Positions 52,832 through 61,205 of a stretch of DNA of 64,000 bases are shown here, piece after piece (position 1 is the first letter of the stretch; every line of letters begins with the position of its first letter). The stretch covers positions 171,074 through 235,073 of the forward strand of contig NZ_KN050752.1 in assembly GCF_000745775.1 (NCBI RefSeq), read 5' to 3'. Source of the stretch: Flavobacterium sp. ASV13. GTDB taxonomy: Bacteria > Bacteroidota > Bacteroidia > Flavobacteriales > Flavobacteriaceae. The position numbers were made by a program, and so were the translations under genes. The notes beneath the pieces are model-generated. The model was not told where the DNA came from and searched no databases. It worked only from the letters and a program-made list of their open reading frames with translations.

Positions 52832-55240
52832 ATGAATTCAAAACTCATAAAAAAAATATTCTTTATTTTACTTCTTACATTTTATGGCATAAATATTTCG
52901 GCGCAGTCCAATCATATTTTATGGTACAAACAGCCAGCCGAATTTTTTGAAGAAAGCCTTGTTTTAGGAAACGGAAAAATGGGAGCAACCGTTTTTGGTG
53001 GTGCGAATTCAGATAAAATTTATCTGAACGATATTACGCTTTGGTCGGGAGAACCTGTAAATGCTAATATGAATCCGGAAGCTTATAAAAACATTCCGGC
53101 AATTCGCGAAGCTTTAAAAAATGAAAATTATAAACTGGCCGAAGAATTAAATAAAAAAGTTCAAGGCAAAAACTCGGAATCGTATTCGCCTTTAGGAACA
53201 TTAGAAATCAATAATTCCGAAAAAGGAAGTGCTGTAAATTATCATCGCGAACTTGATCTTTCAAATGCAATTTCAAAAGTAAGTTACGAAATGGCAGGCA
53301 TAAAATATACACGCGAATATTTTGTGTCAGCGCCAGATCAAATCATGATAATCAAATTAACCGCCGATCAAAAAGGCGCTTTGAATTTTGACATTAATTT
53401 AAAAAGCCTTTTACAGTCAAATGTCGAAGTGAAAGGTAATATATTGGTAATGACAGGTTCTGCGCCAATTCATGAAAATGCAGGATATACTGTTTTGCCA
53501 AAATATGAAAGTGTAAAAGAAAGAGGAACAAGATTTACGACTTTGGTCCAAATCAAAAAAACCGACGGAAAAATTACAACTTCAAGAGAATCGTTGACTT
53601 TAAAAGATGCAACAGAAGCTATTATTTTTGTCTCTGTTGCAACTAGTTTTAATGGTTTTGACAAAAATCCTGCAGCTGAAGGTCAAGACGATATTACAAA
53701 TGCATTGCAAAATTTGAACAAAGCATATGCAAAACCATTCGATAAAATAAAAGAATCTCATATTGCCGATTATCAAAAATTCTTCAATCGCGTCAATTTA
53801 GATTTAGGAAAAACCACAGCGCCAGACTTACCAACAGACGAACGTTTACTAAGATATTCAGAAGGGAAAGAAGATAAAAATCTCGAAATTTTGTATTTTA
53901 ATTTCGGACGTTATTTGTTGATCAGTTCATCTCGAACAATTGGCGTTCCGGCAAATTTACAAGGACTTTGGAATCCTTATGTAAATCCGCCTTGGAGCAG
54001 CAATTATACAATGAACATTAATTTGGAAGAAAACTACTGGCTGGCAGAAAATACGAATCTTTCCGAAATGCATTTGCCTCTTTTAAGTTTTATAAAAAAC
54101 CTTTCGGTAACAGGAAAAGTTACGGCAAAGACTTTTTATGGCATAAACGAGGGCTGGGCAGCTGCTCATAATTCAGATATTTGGGCAATGACCAATCCGG
54201 TTGGGCAATTTGGAAAAGAAGAACCTATGTGGGCGTGTTGGCCAATAGCTGGCGCATGGCTGAGTACGCATATTTGGGAACATTATACCTTTACGAAAGA
54301 TGTAGCTTATCTGAAAAAAGAAGGTTATCCGTTAATGAAAGGTGCAGCCGAATTTTGTTTAAACTGGCTTGTGACGGATAAAAACGGAAATTTAATAACA
54401 TCGCCATCTACTTCGCCAGAAAATCAATATAAGTTAGCAGATGGTTTTGTCGGAGCTACTTTATATGGAGGAACTGCTGATTTGGCTATGATTCGCGAAT
54501 GTTTTGACAAAACTATAAAAGCTTCAAAAGTGCTGAATACAGATGCTGCTTTTAGAGAAAAATTAGAAAAAGCGCTTGAGAAATTTCATCCGTATCAAAT
54601 TGGTAAAAAAGGAAATTTGCAAGAATGGTATTTTGATTGGGATGACAACGAGCCAAAACACCGTCATCAATCGCATTTATTCGGACTTTTTCCAGGAAAT
54701 CATATTACGCCATTAAAAACACCAGATTTGGCCGAAGCGTCGAGAAAAACACTCGAAATAAAAGGCGACGAAACAACAGGTTGGTCAAAAGGTTGGAGAA
54801 TTAATCTCTGGGCAAGACTTTGGGACGGAAATCGTGCTTATAAAATGTATCGTGAATTGCTGCGTTACGTAGATCCAGATAAAAAGAAAACCGATAAGCC
54901 AAGACGAGGAGGAGGAACATATCCTAATTTGTTCGATGCGCATCCGCCATTTCAAATTGACGGAAATTTTGGAGGTGCAGCAGCCGTTGCCGAAATGTTG
55001 GTTCAGTCTGATGAAAATGAGATTCGTTTGCTTCCTGCCTTGCCAGACGCTTGGGAAGAAGGCTCGGTAAAAGGAATTTGTGCAAGAGGCGGATTTGAAA
55101 TTGAAATGAATTGGAGCAATAAAACGATTCAAAAATTGATCGTTTCTTCTAAAATCGGAGGAAAAACAACTTTGATTTTCGGAGATAAAAAGCAGGAAAT
55201 CGTTTTGAAAAAAGGTGAAAAATTAGAAATCAAATTTTAA
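52832..55240 (+). CDS. Glycoside hydrolase family 95 (alpha-L-fucosidase-like)
   Basis: 802 residues with a signal peptide (LIKKIFFILLLTFYGINISAQ). The N-terminal domain opens with WYKQPAEFFEESLVLGNGKMGATVFGG and NDITLWSGEPV, typical of GH95. In the (alpha/alpha)6 barrel the catalytic region is visible: NINLEENYW (paired Asn), STSPENQY (general acid Glu) and DAHPPFQIDGNFGG (Asp). Family members hydrolyse alpha-1,2-L-fucose or L-galactose. This is the last gene of the degradation cluster; a strong terminator follows. A 195-bp gap with the GC-rich element separates it from the esterase gene, so it may have its own promoter. Confidence 0.95.
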   Translation: MNSKLIKKIFFILLLTFYGINISAQSNHILWYKQPAEFFEESLVLGNGKMGATVFGGANSDKIYLNDITLWSGEPVNANMNPEAYKNIPAIREALKNENYKLAEELNKKVQGKNSESYSPLGTLEINNSEKGSAVNYHRELDLSNAISKVSYEMAGIKYTREYFVSAPDQIMIIKLTADQKGALNFDINLKSLLQSNVEVKGNILVMTGSAPIHENAGYTVLPKYESVKERGTRFTTLVQIKKTDGKITTSRESLTLKDATEAIIFVSVATSFNGFDKNPAAEGQDDITNALQNLNKAYAKPFDKIKESHIADYQKFFNRVNLDLGKTTAPDLPTDERLLRYSEGKEDKNLEILYFNFGRYLLISSSRTIGVPANLQGLWNPYVNPPWSSNYTMNINLEENYWLAENTNLSEMHLPLLSFIKNLSVTGKVTAKTFYGINEGWAAAHNSDIWAMTNPVGQFGKEEPMWACWPIAGAWLSTHIWEHYTFTKDVAYLKKEGYPLMKGAAEFCLNWLVTDKNGNLITSPSTSPENQYKLADGFVGATLYGGTADLAMIRECFDKTIKASKVLNTDAAFREKLEKALEKFHPYQIGKKGNLQEWYFDWDDNEPKHRHQSHLFGLFPGNHITPLKTPDLAEASRKTLEIKGDETTGWSKGWRINLWARLWDGNRAYKMYRELLRYVDPDKKKTDKPRRGGGTYPNLFDAHPPFQIDGNFGGAAAVAEMLVQSDENEIRLLPALPDAWEEGSVKGICARGGFEIEMNWSNKTIQKLIVSSKIGGKTTLIFGDKKQEIVLKKGEKLEIKF

Positions 55241-55261
55241 TAAAACATTCATTTTATAGTT

Positions 55262-55300
55262 AAACCCGACAGGTTTTAAAAACCTGTCGGGTTTGTTTTT
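55262..55300. terminator. Strong terminator after the GH95 gene
   Basis: AAACCCGACAGGTTT / AAACCTGTCGGGTTT perfect 15-bp arms followed by T-runs; it can also serve the facing minus-strand gene. Confidence 0.9.
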
Positions 55301-55312
55301 ATGTTTAAAATA

Positions 55313-55987
55313 TTATTCTAATTTATAACTATAACCAATCTGCAAATAAAAAGGAATCAAAGGTTCTGTTTTAAAATCTTCGTTCATGACTTTTCCAGCT
55401 CTTAAAGTCAAATCGCTTCGGGAAAAAGAATAACCACCCTGAATTCCGAAGTTGAAATTTCCTCCTGTTGTCGGTTCAAACCAGCCATTTTTCACATCGG
55501 GATAAACTTCTTTGTAAATATCAGAATGTTTAAAATGAGTTACGATTGCTGTGTCAAAACCAAATTCGCCTGCGACAAACCATTTTGGTTTATAATAACC
55601 AATTGTCGTTGAAGCATCGGCACCAAAATTCTGCAAAGTCACTAACGGATTTCCATATCGTCTGTAAATTCCGTGAATTGCTGCATTAAAACGGAAATTT
55701 TTAATTTGGAAAACATTTATTTGTCCCCCGATTTTCGTTTTAAAATCATCAAAAATAACTTCGCCAGAAGCAAAGGAAAACGAACTTTCTAGAATAATCG
55801 GCATTTTGGTTTTTAAATGATAACCGTAACTAAATCCGTAAACAAAACTATATTCCCAGCCTGTGTTTGCACTTAAAATATGTTTTTCATTGTTTTTGAG
55901 ATTTTCCCAGTTAATGTTTTGAGCTTGTGAGAAGTTAGCGGTGAGAAGTGAAATGATAAAGGTTATAATTACTATTATTGCTTTCAT
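55313..55987 (-). CDS. Predicted outer-membrane beta-barrel protein
   Basis: 224 residues from the ATG at 55987 (MKAIIVIITFIISLLTANFSQAQ signal peptide); the longer frame overlaps the upstream gene and adds non-signal residues. The mature part shows alternating hydrophobic/aromatic beta strands (WEYSFVYGFSYGYHLK, FRFNAAIHGIYRRYG, NFGIQGGYSF) and ends in an aromatic-containing strand (FYLQIGYSYKLE), typical of outer-membrane barrels. The start lies 5 bp after the stop of the hydrolase gene, so the two are probably translated together. Substrate or role is unknown. Confidence 0.8.
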   Translation of the reverse strand: MKAIIVIITFIISLLTANFSQAQNINWENLKNNEKHILSANTGWEYSFVYGFSYGYHLKTKMPIILESSFSFASGEVIFDDFKTKIGGQINVFQIKNFRFNAAIHGIYRRYGNPLVTLQNFGADASTTIGYYKPKWFVAGEFGFDTAIVTHFKHSDIYKEVYPDVKNGWFEPTTGGNFNFGIQGGYSFSRSDLTLRAGKVMNEDFKTEPLIPFYLQIGYSYKLE

Positions 55988-55992
55988 GGCTG

Positions 55993-56985
55993 TTATTTTA
56001 ATTCGTTTAAATACTTCAGGACAATTGGATGCACATTTTCCCATTTGAAATAAATCATTTCATGGCCGGTTCCTTTTACTTCTGAAATTTCTGAATTTGG
56101 GAAATAAGCGGCTTCTTTTTGGGCAAAACTTAAACCATAAGATTGATTTAATTCTCCGTATAAAAACAAAACTTTAGTAGTGTATTGCTTGAGGTTTGTG
56201 GTAAAATCAAAACCATCATTTTCGGCGATATCAGTGAAACTTTCTAAAACCGTTGTTCCGATTCTCCAAAAAGGCGACGGACCGGGAATGCCTTCTTTAT
56301 TGCCTTTTGCATAAGAGAAACTTGAAGAAATTCCGAATTTATAATCCAGAATTTCATGCTGATTTTCTTTTCCGGTTAACAATTGATCAACGTATAAAAG
56401 ATTGCTGGTAACTTCAGAAAAAATATTGATTTTGCGGCTCATTTCGCCATAATCATCCAAAAGTTGTTTGTTTAATCCACCTGGTTCAGCAAGAATTAAT
56501 CCGTCGATTTTATCAGGATACGAATTGACATACGCCGCCCCCAACATTGCGCCCCAGGAATGTCCAAAAAGAAAAATTTTCTGATTAGGAGAAGTACGAT
56601 AATATTTGATCACTTCAGTAAGATCATCTAAAACTAACTGAATCGAATAACTGTTTTTGTCATGTCTTTTTGATAATCCAGAACCGTGTTGATCGTAAAA
56701 AATCACATAATAGCCGTTGTTTGCAAGTTGCTGTACATTTAATCCGTTTCGGTAATCAGAACCGGGACCGCCGTGCAAAAAGACCAGCATTGGATTATTT
56801 GGATTGCCAAAAGTTTCTGCGTGAAGTTGTGTTCCATTAATAAAAATAGAAGGTAATGAAGAATCCTGATCGACTGTTTTTGGAACTAAATTTCCGACTC
56901 CGTCAATTTCATTGTCATTCTCGCATCCAAGAAAAAAGAAAATCGAAATGGCTATTACTGCTGAATATAACATCTTGTTTTTCAT
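55993..56985 (-). CDS. Alpha/beta hydrolase lipoprotein, proline-iminopeptidase-like
   Basis: 330 residues from the ATG at 56985, which directly starts a lipoprotein signal (KNKMLYSAVIAISIFFFLGCEND, lipobox LGC). Alpha/beta-hydrolase features: oxyanion motif FLHGGPGSDYR, YDQHGSG, nucleophile in FGHSWGAM, and the acid and His in LYGELNQ and GTGHEMIY. HGGPG is typical of the S33 peptidase/proline iminopeptidase group, though other hydrolases share it. It is anchored outside the cytoplasm and coupled to the downstream outer-membrane protein gene. Confidence 0.9.
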   Translation of the reverse strand: MKNKMLYSAVIAISIFFFLGCENDNEIDGVGNLVPKTVDQDSSLPSIFINGTQLHAETFGNPNNPMLVFLHGGPGSDYRNGLNVQQLANNGYYVIFYDQHGSGLSKRHDKNSYSIQLVLDDLTEVIKYYRTSPNQKIFLFGHSWGAMLGAAYVNSYPDKIDGLILAEPGGLNKQLLDDYGEMSRKINIFSEVTSNLLYVDQLLTGKENQHEILDYKFGISSSFSYAKGNKEGIPGPSPFWRIGTTVLESFTDIAENDGFDFTTNLKQYTTKVLFLYGELNQSYGLSFAQKEAAYFPNSEISEVKGTGHEMIYFKWENVHPIVLKYLNELK

Positions 56986-57065
56986 TGCATAATTTTTTAA
57001 AATTTTATGCAAAGATGTTGTTCAGACTAATGGTAGTCGCCCCAACTTGTAAGGTGGTTCTTTTT

Positions 57066-57110
57066 TTAAAGATGCTAAGTTACTAAGGCGCTAAGTTGCT
57101 AAGTTTTTTT
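57066..57110. repeat. Octamer repeat array upstream of the hydrolase gene
   Basis: Units AAAGATGCTAAGTTA-CTAAGGCG-CTAAGTTG-CTAAGTTT with an 8-9-bp period, of the same family as the arrays at 31352, 37822 and 63820. Confidence 0.65.
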
Positions 57111-57148
57111 GTGTTGAAATTTGCTTGCAAAGACATGAAGTTATTTTG

Positions 57149-57198
57149 CCACAGATTATTTGGATTAAAATGATTTAAAAATCTGTTTAAATCTGTGG
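57149..57198. repeat. CCACAGATT hairpin element
   Basis: CCACAGATT (57149-57157) pairs exactly with AATCTGTGG (57190-57198). The loop is AT-rich and carries further GATTTAAA/TTTAAATC pairing. It lies downstream of the AraC-type gene and may end its transcript, but no T-run is seen. Confidence 0.65.
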
Positions 57199-57220
57199 AA
57201 TCTGCGAGAAACAAAAAAAC

Positions 57221-58321
57221 TTATTTTAAATATTCGGAAGGAGAAAGTCCGGTTGCTTTTTTAAAGTTTCGGTTAAAAGCTGTTTTTGAATTAAATCCGC
57301 ATTCAAAAGCGATTGAAAGTAAAGTGAATTTTTGATTTTCGGGCAACAGAATTTGTTTTTTAAATTCTTCTACACGCTGCAAGTTAATGTAATCGTAAAA
57401 GTTTTTTTCTTCGGCAGAATTGATGACTTGAGAAAGAACATTCGAATGGATATTTAATTTTTGAGATAAATCGGCTAAAGTTAAATCGGGGTTTTTATAG
57501 AGTTTGTCATCAATCATAATCTGAGTTAATTTTTGATGCAAAAGTTGTAATTCAGAATTGGTCAAACTTGATTTTTCGTATTTTATTTTTTCAGATGAAT
57601 TTTCAGTTTCGACATTTTCTACAGAAGAAATATTGGGAATTTTGTTTTCAGAAAAAGCCTGATTTGTGAAAATTCCAACTTGCTTTATCCCGAAATAGCC
57701 AATGAAAATCAGATAAAAAACAACAACCGAAAAAATATATTCATCATTAAATAAAATAACAACAAGCCAAATAATACTCGAACCAAGAATTAAATATTGA
57801 AGCCAGCGCAAATTAATTTTTTCAGTAGAAGAAAAAGCTTCTGAAATGTTTTTCCGATGTTTTGAAAGTTTCCGAAGTGAAAGTAAAGCATAAGTAATTC
57901 CAGAAATTAAAATGGCGCTGTATAAAATGAAAATCAGATTTTCATATCCTTTTCCTTCGTTTTGAAAAACCTTTAATTTCTCTTCAAAAGAAAGTTCAAA
58001 AAACGGAATGAGAATTAAGCAAGCGATTACAAAAGGCAAAAAATGCAAAAGATTGTATTTTTTATGCTGATTCTGATTTGTCAATGCCGAAGTATATAAA
58101 AACAAAAACGGCCCTTGCAGCAAAGGCATTGGCAATTCAAACCCTAATAAATAGGGAAATGAAGCAAAATCATTTTTATAATGCAGATAATATAGAAACA
58201 AGTGAAATCCGGTAAAAAACAGCCAAAAGGCCAAGATTTTATCAGCTTCGCTTTTATCTTTTTTGCTTGCCAGAATAACAACCAGAAAAAAGGTAATTAT
58301 AATGCCCGTTAAGTACAACAT
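57221..58321 (-). CDS. Membrane-anchored AraC-family transcriptional regulator
   Basis: 366 residues. The N-terminal ~220 residues contain about six or seven hydrophobic helices (LTGIIITFFLVVILA, LAFWLFFTGFHLFLYYL, VVVFYLIFIGYFGI). A ~50-residue linker follows, then an AraC/XylS double helix-turn-helix (~265-366: LTLADLSQKLNIHSNVLSQVIN, LLSIAFECGFNSKTAFNRNFKKATGLSPSEYLK). Such membrane-bound AraC regulators are common in Bacteroidetes, with unknown signals. It lies upstream of the hydrolase/outer-membrane pair in the same direction, a plausible but unproven target. Confidence 0.93.
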   Translation of the reverse strand: MLYLTGIIITFFLVVILASKKDKSEADKILAFWLFFTGFHLFLYYLHYKNDFASFPYLLGFELPMPLLQGPFLFLYTSALTNQNQHKKYNLLHFLPFVIACLILIPFFELSFEEKLKVFQNEGKGYENLIFILYSAILISGITYALLSLRKLSKHRKNISEAFSSTEKINLRWLQYLILGSSIIWLVVILFNDEYIFSVVVFYLIFIGYFGIKQVGIFTNQAFSENKIPNISSVENVETENSSEKIKYEKSSLTNSELQLLHQKLTQIMIDDKLYKNPDLTLADLSQKLNIHSNVLSQVINSAEEKNFYDYINLQRVEEFKKQILLPENQKFTLLSIAFECGFNSKTAFNRNFKKATGLSPSEYLK

Positions 58322-58433
58322 GGTTTGGATTTTTGGTTAAAATCGGTTGTTGGAAATACGGAGCAAGATAAATTATTTCTCGCAAATATTTGAAAGTGAA
58401 ATGTTTTCTAAATATTATTTAATATGCGAATTA

Positions 58434-58976
58434 TTATTTTTCAGTTTCTGATGTTTCCTCCGTTTTTTTGTTGTTCTCTTTTTTAAAACTTTCGTACCAT
58501 TTTTCGATTGAAGGATATACAAAAGCAGCCACTTTTTTCACCGGATTGTAAAAAATAGATTTGTCTAAAGTTTCTTGTTTGGCAAAAGTATTGTTGAAGT
58601 TTATTTTTTCGAATAAAGCGATAAAAATGCTCAGAATCAATATGGTTTTTAAAATTCTGAAAAATCCGCCGCCCAGTTTATTCATCCAGCCCAACATAGC
58701 GAAATCAGCTATTCCGGTTAATATTTTGGCTAAAAAGTAAACACCAATTACAACCAAAATAAAAGTTAGGATAAAAGCTGTAATTTGAATGTTTGTTGGA
58801 TTCCATGAAACGTGCTTTGAAATCATTCCGGTCAATAATGACGAAAATTTAATCGCAAGATAAATTCCTAACAACAAAGAAATAAAAGAAGCAACTTCTA
58901 CAAAAAGGCCATTTTTTATGCCTTTGTATAAACTGTAACATAAAAGTGCTCCTACTATAATATCAAAAAAACTCAT
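58434..58976 (-). CDS. CvpA-family membrane protein
   Basis: 180 residues. Typical CvpA start (FFDIIVGALLCYSLYKGIKNGLFVEVASFISLLLGIYLA) with four hydrophobic segments and the conserved GGGFFR / KLGGGFFRIL stretch, then a charged C-terminal tail rich in Lys and Glu. CvpA was first linked to colicin V production in E. coli; in most bacteria its function is unclear. It is an inner-membrane protein. An exact TATCTTTG -7 box is 25 bp upstream, with octamer repeats in the -33 region. Confidence 0.93.
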   Translation of the reverse strand: MSFFDIIVGALLCYSLYKGIKNGLFVEVASFISLLLGIYLAIKFSSLLTGMISKHVSWNPTNIQITAFILTFILVVIGVYFLAKILTGIADFAMLGWMNKLGGGFFRILKTILILSIFIALFEKINFNNTFAKQETLDKSIFYNPVKKVAAFVYPSIEKWYESFKKENNKKTEETSETEK

Positions 58977-59001
58977 GTTTGGTTTGGTGTTTAATGAGGC
59001 G

Positions 59002-59009
59002 CAAAGATA
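59002..59009 (-). promoter_or_regulatory. cvpA-like gene -7 box
   Basis: Minus strand TATCTTTG, an exact consensus match, 25 bp before the ATG. The only TTTG further upstream is 24 bp away, inside an octamer array. Confidence 0.6.
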
Positions 59010-59017
59010 TGTTTTTT

Positions 59018-59052
59018 TTGAGGTTCAGAGGTTCAAAGAAACAAAGCTTCAG
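59018..59052. repeat. Short octamer repeat array
   Basis: GAGGTTCA, GAGGTTCA, AAGAAACA, AAGCTTCA units, period 8, directly upstream of the CvpA-type -7 box. Confidence 0.65.
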
Positions 59053-59115
59053 GGGTTTTTTGTAGTGCTTTTTTGGTATGTGTTTATTTTTTTAGGTGCA
59101 ATGTAGTGAACTATG

Positions 59116-59123
59116 TATCTTTG
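59116..59123 (+). promoter_or_regulatory. -7 box of the 59220 gene
   Basis: TATCTTTG, an exact match, 96 bp before the ATG. The leader includes a 14-bp direct repeat (59184-59197 and 59198-59211). Confidence 0.5.
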
Positions 59124-59183
59124 CAATTCAAATTTAGAGTTCAGATTGCGATTCTGCCCCCTCAGAATAGATTTTTTAATCAG

Positions 59184-59211
59184 CAATCTAAAATCTACAA
59201 TCTAAAATCAT
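59184..59211. repeat. 14-bp direct repeat in a 5' leader
   Basis: CAATCTAAAATCTA and CAATCTAAAATCAT are adjacent, ending 8 bp before the ATG at 59220. The two units differ only in their last two bases. Confidence 0.75.
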
Positions 59212-59219
59212 AAATCAAA

Positions 59220-59576
59220 ATGTCTAGAGATACACAATTAAAAGAGCGATGGGAAAAGCTCGTTGATATACTTTCAAATCAATTTTCGCAAGGCGAAGAT
59301 CTGGATTTGGATGCCATAATTTACCTTATTGGAGTTCAGGAATTCGGGAAAATACACCGCGAATTCAAAAAAGATGAAAAACTGAACTTAATGCACATCG
59401 CCATATGTCGATTATTAGAACCTTACGGATTTTATGAATTCGAATATTTTGATGAAGATGGATGGCCACATTACAAAATAAAAGAGCAATTGCCACCATT
59501 GAAAGCCGGAGAACAATCGGTTTTGATGAAAGAAGCTATTGTAAGTTATTTTTTAGAAAGAAACCTTATTGAGTAG
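59220..59576 (+). CDS. Conserved-looking hypothetical protein
   Basis: 118 residues, acidic, no signal peptide or membrane segment. Features: ERWEKLVDILSNQFSQGEDLDLDAIIYLIGVQEFG, a central MHIAICRLLEPYGFYEFEYFDEDGWPHY, and a C-terminal amphipathic helix (LMKEAIVSYFLERNLIE). I recall similar proteins in many Flavobacteriia without an assigned role. It has its own -7 box and lies 123 bp ahead of pheS on the same strand. Confidence 0.8.
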   Translation: MSRDTQLKERWEKLVDILSNQFSQGEDLDLDAIIYLIGVQEFGKIHREFKKDEKLNLMHIAICRLLEPYGFYEFEYFDEDGWPHYKIKEQLPPLKAGEQSVLMKEAIVSYFLERNLIE

Positions 59577-59669
59577 TTTTTAGCTACAGAGATAGTTGTA
59601 GGTTTATAGAATTATTGATTTGAAAACTGAAAACTGTGACTGTGACTAGACACTTTAAACTAAAAACAC

Positions 59670-59677
59670 TAAATTTG
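59670..59677 (+). promoter_or_regulatory. pheS -7 box
   Basis: TAAATTTG, an exact consensus match, 22 bp before the pheS ATG. Confidence 0.6.
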
Positions 59678-59699
59678 TATTCTCAAGAACCGAAGGAAA

Positions 59700-60719
59700 A
59701 TGATAGATAAGATAAAAGTACATATAGAGGAAGCAAAAGCCTTTAATGAGAAAAATAAAGAATCTTTAGAGCAATTCCGAATTAAATATTTAGGAAGTAA
59801 GGGGTTATTAAAAGAACTTTTTACTGAGTTTAAAAATATTCCAAATGATCAGAAAAAAGATTTTGGACAAGTAATCAATACTTTAAAAGCTGTTGCTGAA
59901 GAAAAAGTTAGAGTTATTCAGGAAGAGCTTGAAAGCAAAGAAGAAGTTAAAGGTGCTTTTGGTGATTTGACTCGTGCTGCTGAGCCAGTAATTGTAGGAT
60001 CTCGTCACCCGATTTCGATTGTAAAAAATCAGATTATAGATATTTTTGCCAATATTGGATTCAATGTTTCTGAAGGTCCGGAAATTGAAGACGACTGGCA
60101 TAACTTTACTGCATTGAACTTGCCAGAATATCATCCGGCGCGTGATATGCAGGATACATTTTTCATTCAGACAAATCCTGATGTGTTGTTGCGTACGCAT
60201 ACATCGTCTGTTCAGGTGCGTTATATGGAAAATCACAAACCGCCAATCCGTACGATTTCACCAGGACGTGTTTTCCGTAATGAAGCAATTTCATCTCGTT
60301 CACATTGTATTTTCCATCAAGTGGAAGGATTGTACATTGACAAAGATGTTTCGTTTGCCGATTTGAAACAAACATTACTTTATTTCACTAAAGAAATGTT
60401 CGGAAAATCAAAGATTCGTCTTCGTCCATCATATTTTCCATTTACAGAACCAAGTGCTGAAATAGATATCTATTGGGGATTAAAAACCGAAACAGATTAT
60501 AGAATCACAAAAGGTACAGGTTGGTTAGAAATTGGAGGTTGCGGAATGGTAGATCCAAACGTTCTTAAAAACTGCGATATCAATCCAGATGAATACAACG
60601 GATTTGCTTTCGGAATGGGAGTAGAGCGTATTGCAATGCTTTTATACCAAATTGGCGATATCAGAATGTTTTATGAAAACGATGTTCGTTTCTTAGAGCA
60701 GTTCAAATCAAATATTTAA
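59700..60719 (+). CDS. pheS: Phenylalanine--tRNA ligase, alpha subunit
   Basis: 339 residues. An N-terminal coiled coil (~1-85, EEAKAFNEKNKESLEQFRIKYLG) is followed by a class II catalytic core: GFNVSEGPEIEDDWHNFTALN, HPARDMQDTFF, LLRTHTSSVQVRYM, RVFRNEAISSRSHCIFHQVEG (motif 2) and GFAFGMGVERIAMLLY (motif 3). With PheT it charges tRNA-Phe in the cytoplasm. pheT is not in the window, which is common when the subunits are encoded apart. Confidence 0.97.
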   Translation: MIDKIKVHIEEAKAFNEKNKESLEQFRIKYLGSKGLLKELFTEFKNIPNDQKKDFGQVINTLKAVAEEKVRVIQEELESKEEVKGAFGDLTRAAEPVIVGSRHPISIVKNQIIDIFANIGFNVSEGPEIEDDWHNFTALNLPEYHPARDMQDTFFIQTNPDVLLRTHTSSVQVRYMENHKPPIRTISPGRVFRNEAISSRSHCIFHQVEGLYIDKDVSFADLKQTLLYFTKEMFGKSKIRLRPSYFPFTEPSAEIDIYWGLKTETDYRITKGTGWLEIGGCGMVDPNVLKNCDINPDEYNGFAFGMGVERIAMLLYQIGDIRMFYENDVRFLEQFKSNI

Positions 60720-60731
60720 AAAATAAGTTAC

Positions 60732-60794
60732 TAGTGAATAGTGATTAGTGAAGAGCTTTCTTTCTAATCACTATTTACTTTTTACTATTCACTA
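60732..60794. repeat. Hairpin of the ATTAGTGAATAG repeat family
   Basis: AGTGAATAGT (60733-60742) pairs with ACTATTCACT (60784-60793), and GTGATTAG with CTAATCAC inside, leaving a bulge. It spans nearly the whole gap between pheS and the next gene and ends 4 bp before the ATG at 60798, so it would sit in the leader and could mask the start. Confidence 0.8.
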
Positions 60795-60797
60795 AAA

Positions 60798-61205
60798 ATG
60801 AAAAAAGATATAATAATTCCAGAAGTCGAAAATGTGTTTCTTGCAGCAGTGCAGGAGTGGAGCGATGATTTTATGGAAAAAGTGTGGTATGCTTATCTAG
60901 TAAATGATAGCGACTTTAATTTAGACAGCGTAATGGTAGTTTCAAAAGCATTTGGAACTATTGATGGCGAAATGAAAAAAACTTCGATTCTGCGTCATGC
61001 ATTTGTTGAAGTTCCTTCGGTTTCTGTTGTTAAAATCGAAATGATTGAGAAAAGTCTTTTGGTTATGAATAACGAATTTATGGTGACTTTCTTCATTGGA
61101 AATACTTTATACGACAAGAAATTCATCTTTAAATCAAACCTAATCAACGAAAACAATACGGAAGAAGTGCCGATTTTGTTTGTTGAAGGGATTATGGTGA
61201 AGTAG
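60798..61205 (+). CDS. Conserved-looking hypothetical protein
   Basis: 135 residues, no signal peptide or membrane segment. Sequence blocks include IIPEVENVFLAAVQEW, WYAYLVNDSDFNLDSVMVVSKAFG and a C-terminal EEVPILFVEGIMVK; overall it looks like a compact alpha/beta fold. I believe similar short proteins occur next to pheS in other Flavobacteriia, but no function is known to me. It follows pheS by 78 bp and may be co-transcribed with it. Confidence 0.8.
   Translation: MKKDIIIPEVENVFLAAVQEWSDDFMEKVWYAYLVNDSDFNLDSVMVVSKAFGTIDGEMKKTSILRHAFVEVPSVSVVKIEMIEKSLLVMNNEFMVTFFIGNTLYDKKFIFKSNLINENNTEEVPILFVEGIMVK

Noticed and set aside
54785..55132. 115-residue minus-strand frame inside the GH95 gene
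   Set aside because: Antisense shadow of the conserved catalytic end of GH95; no independent support.
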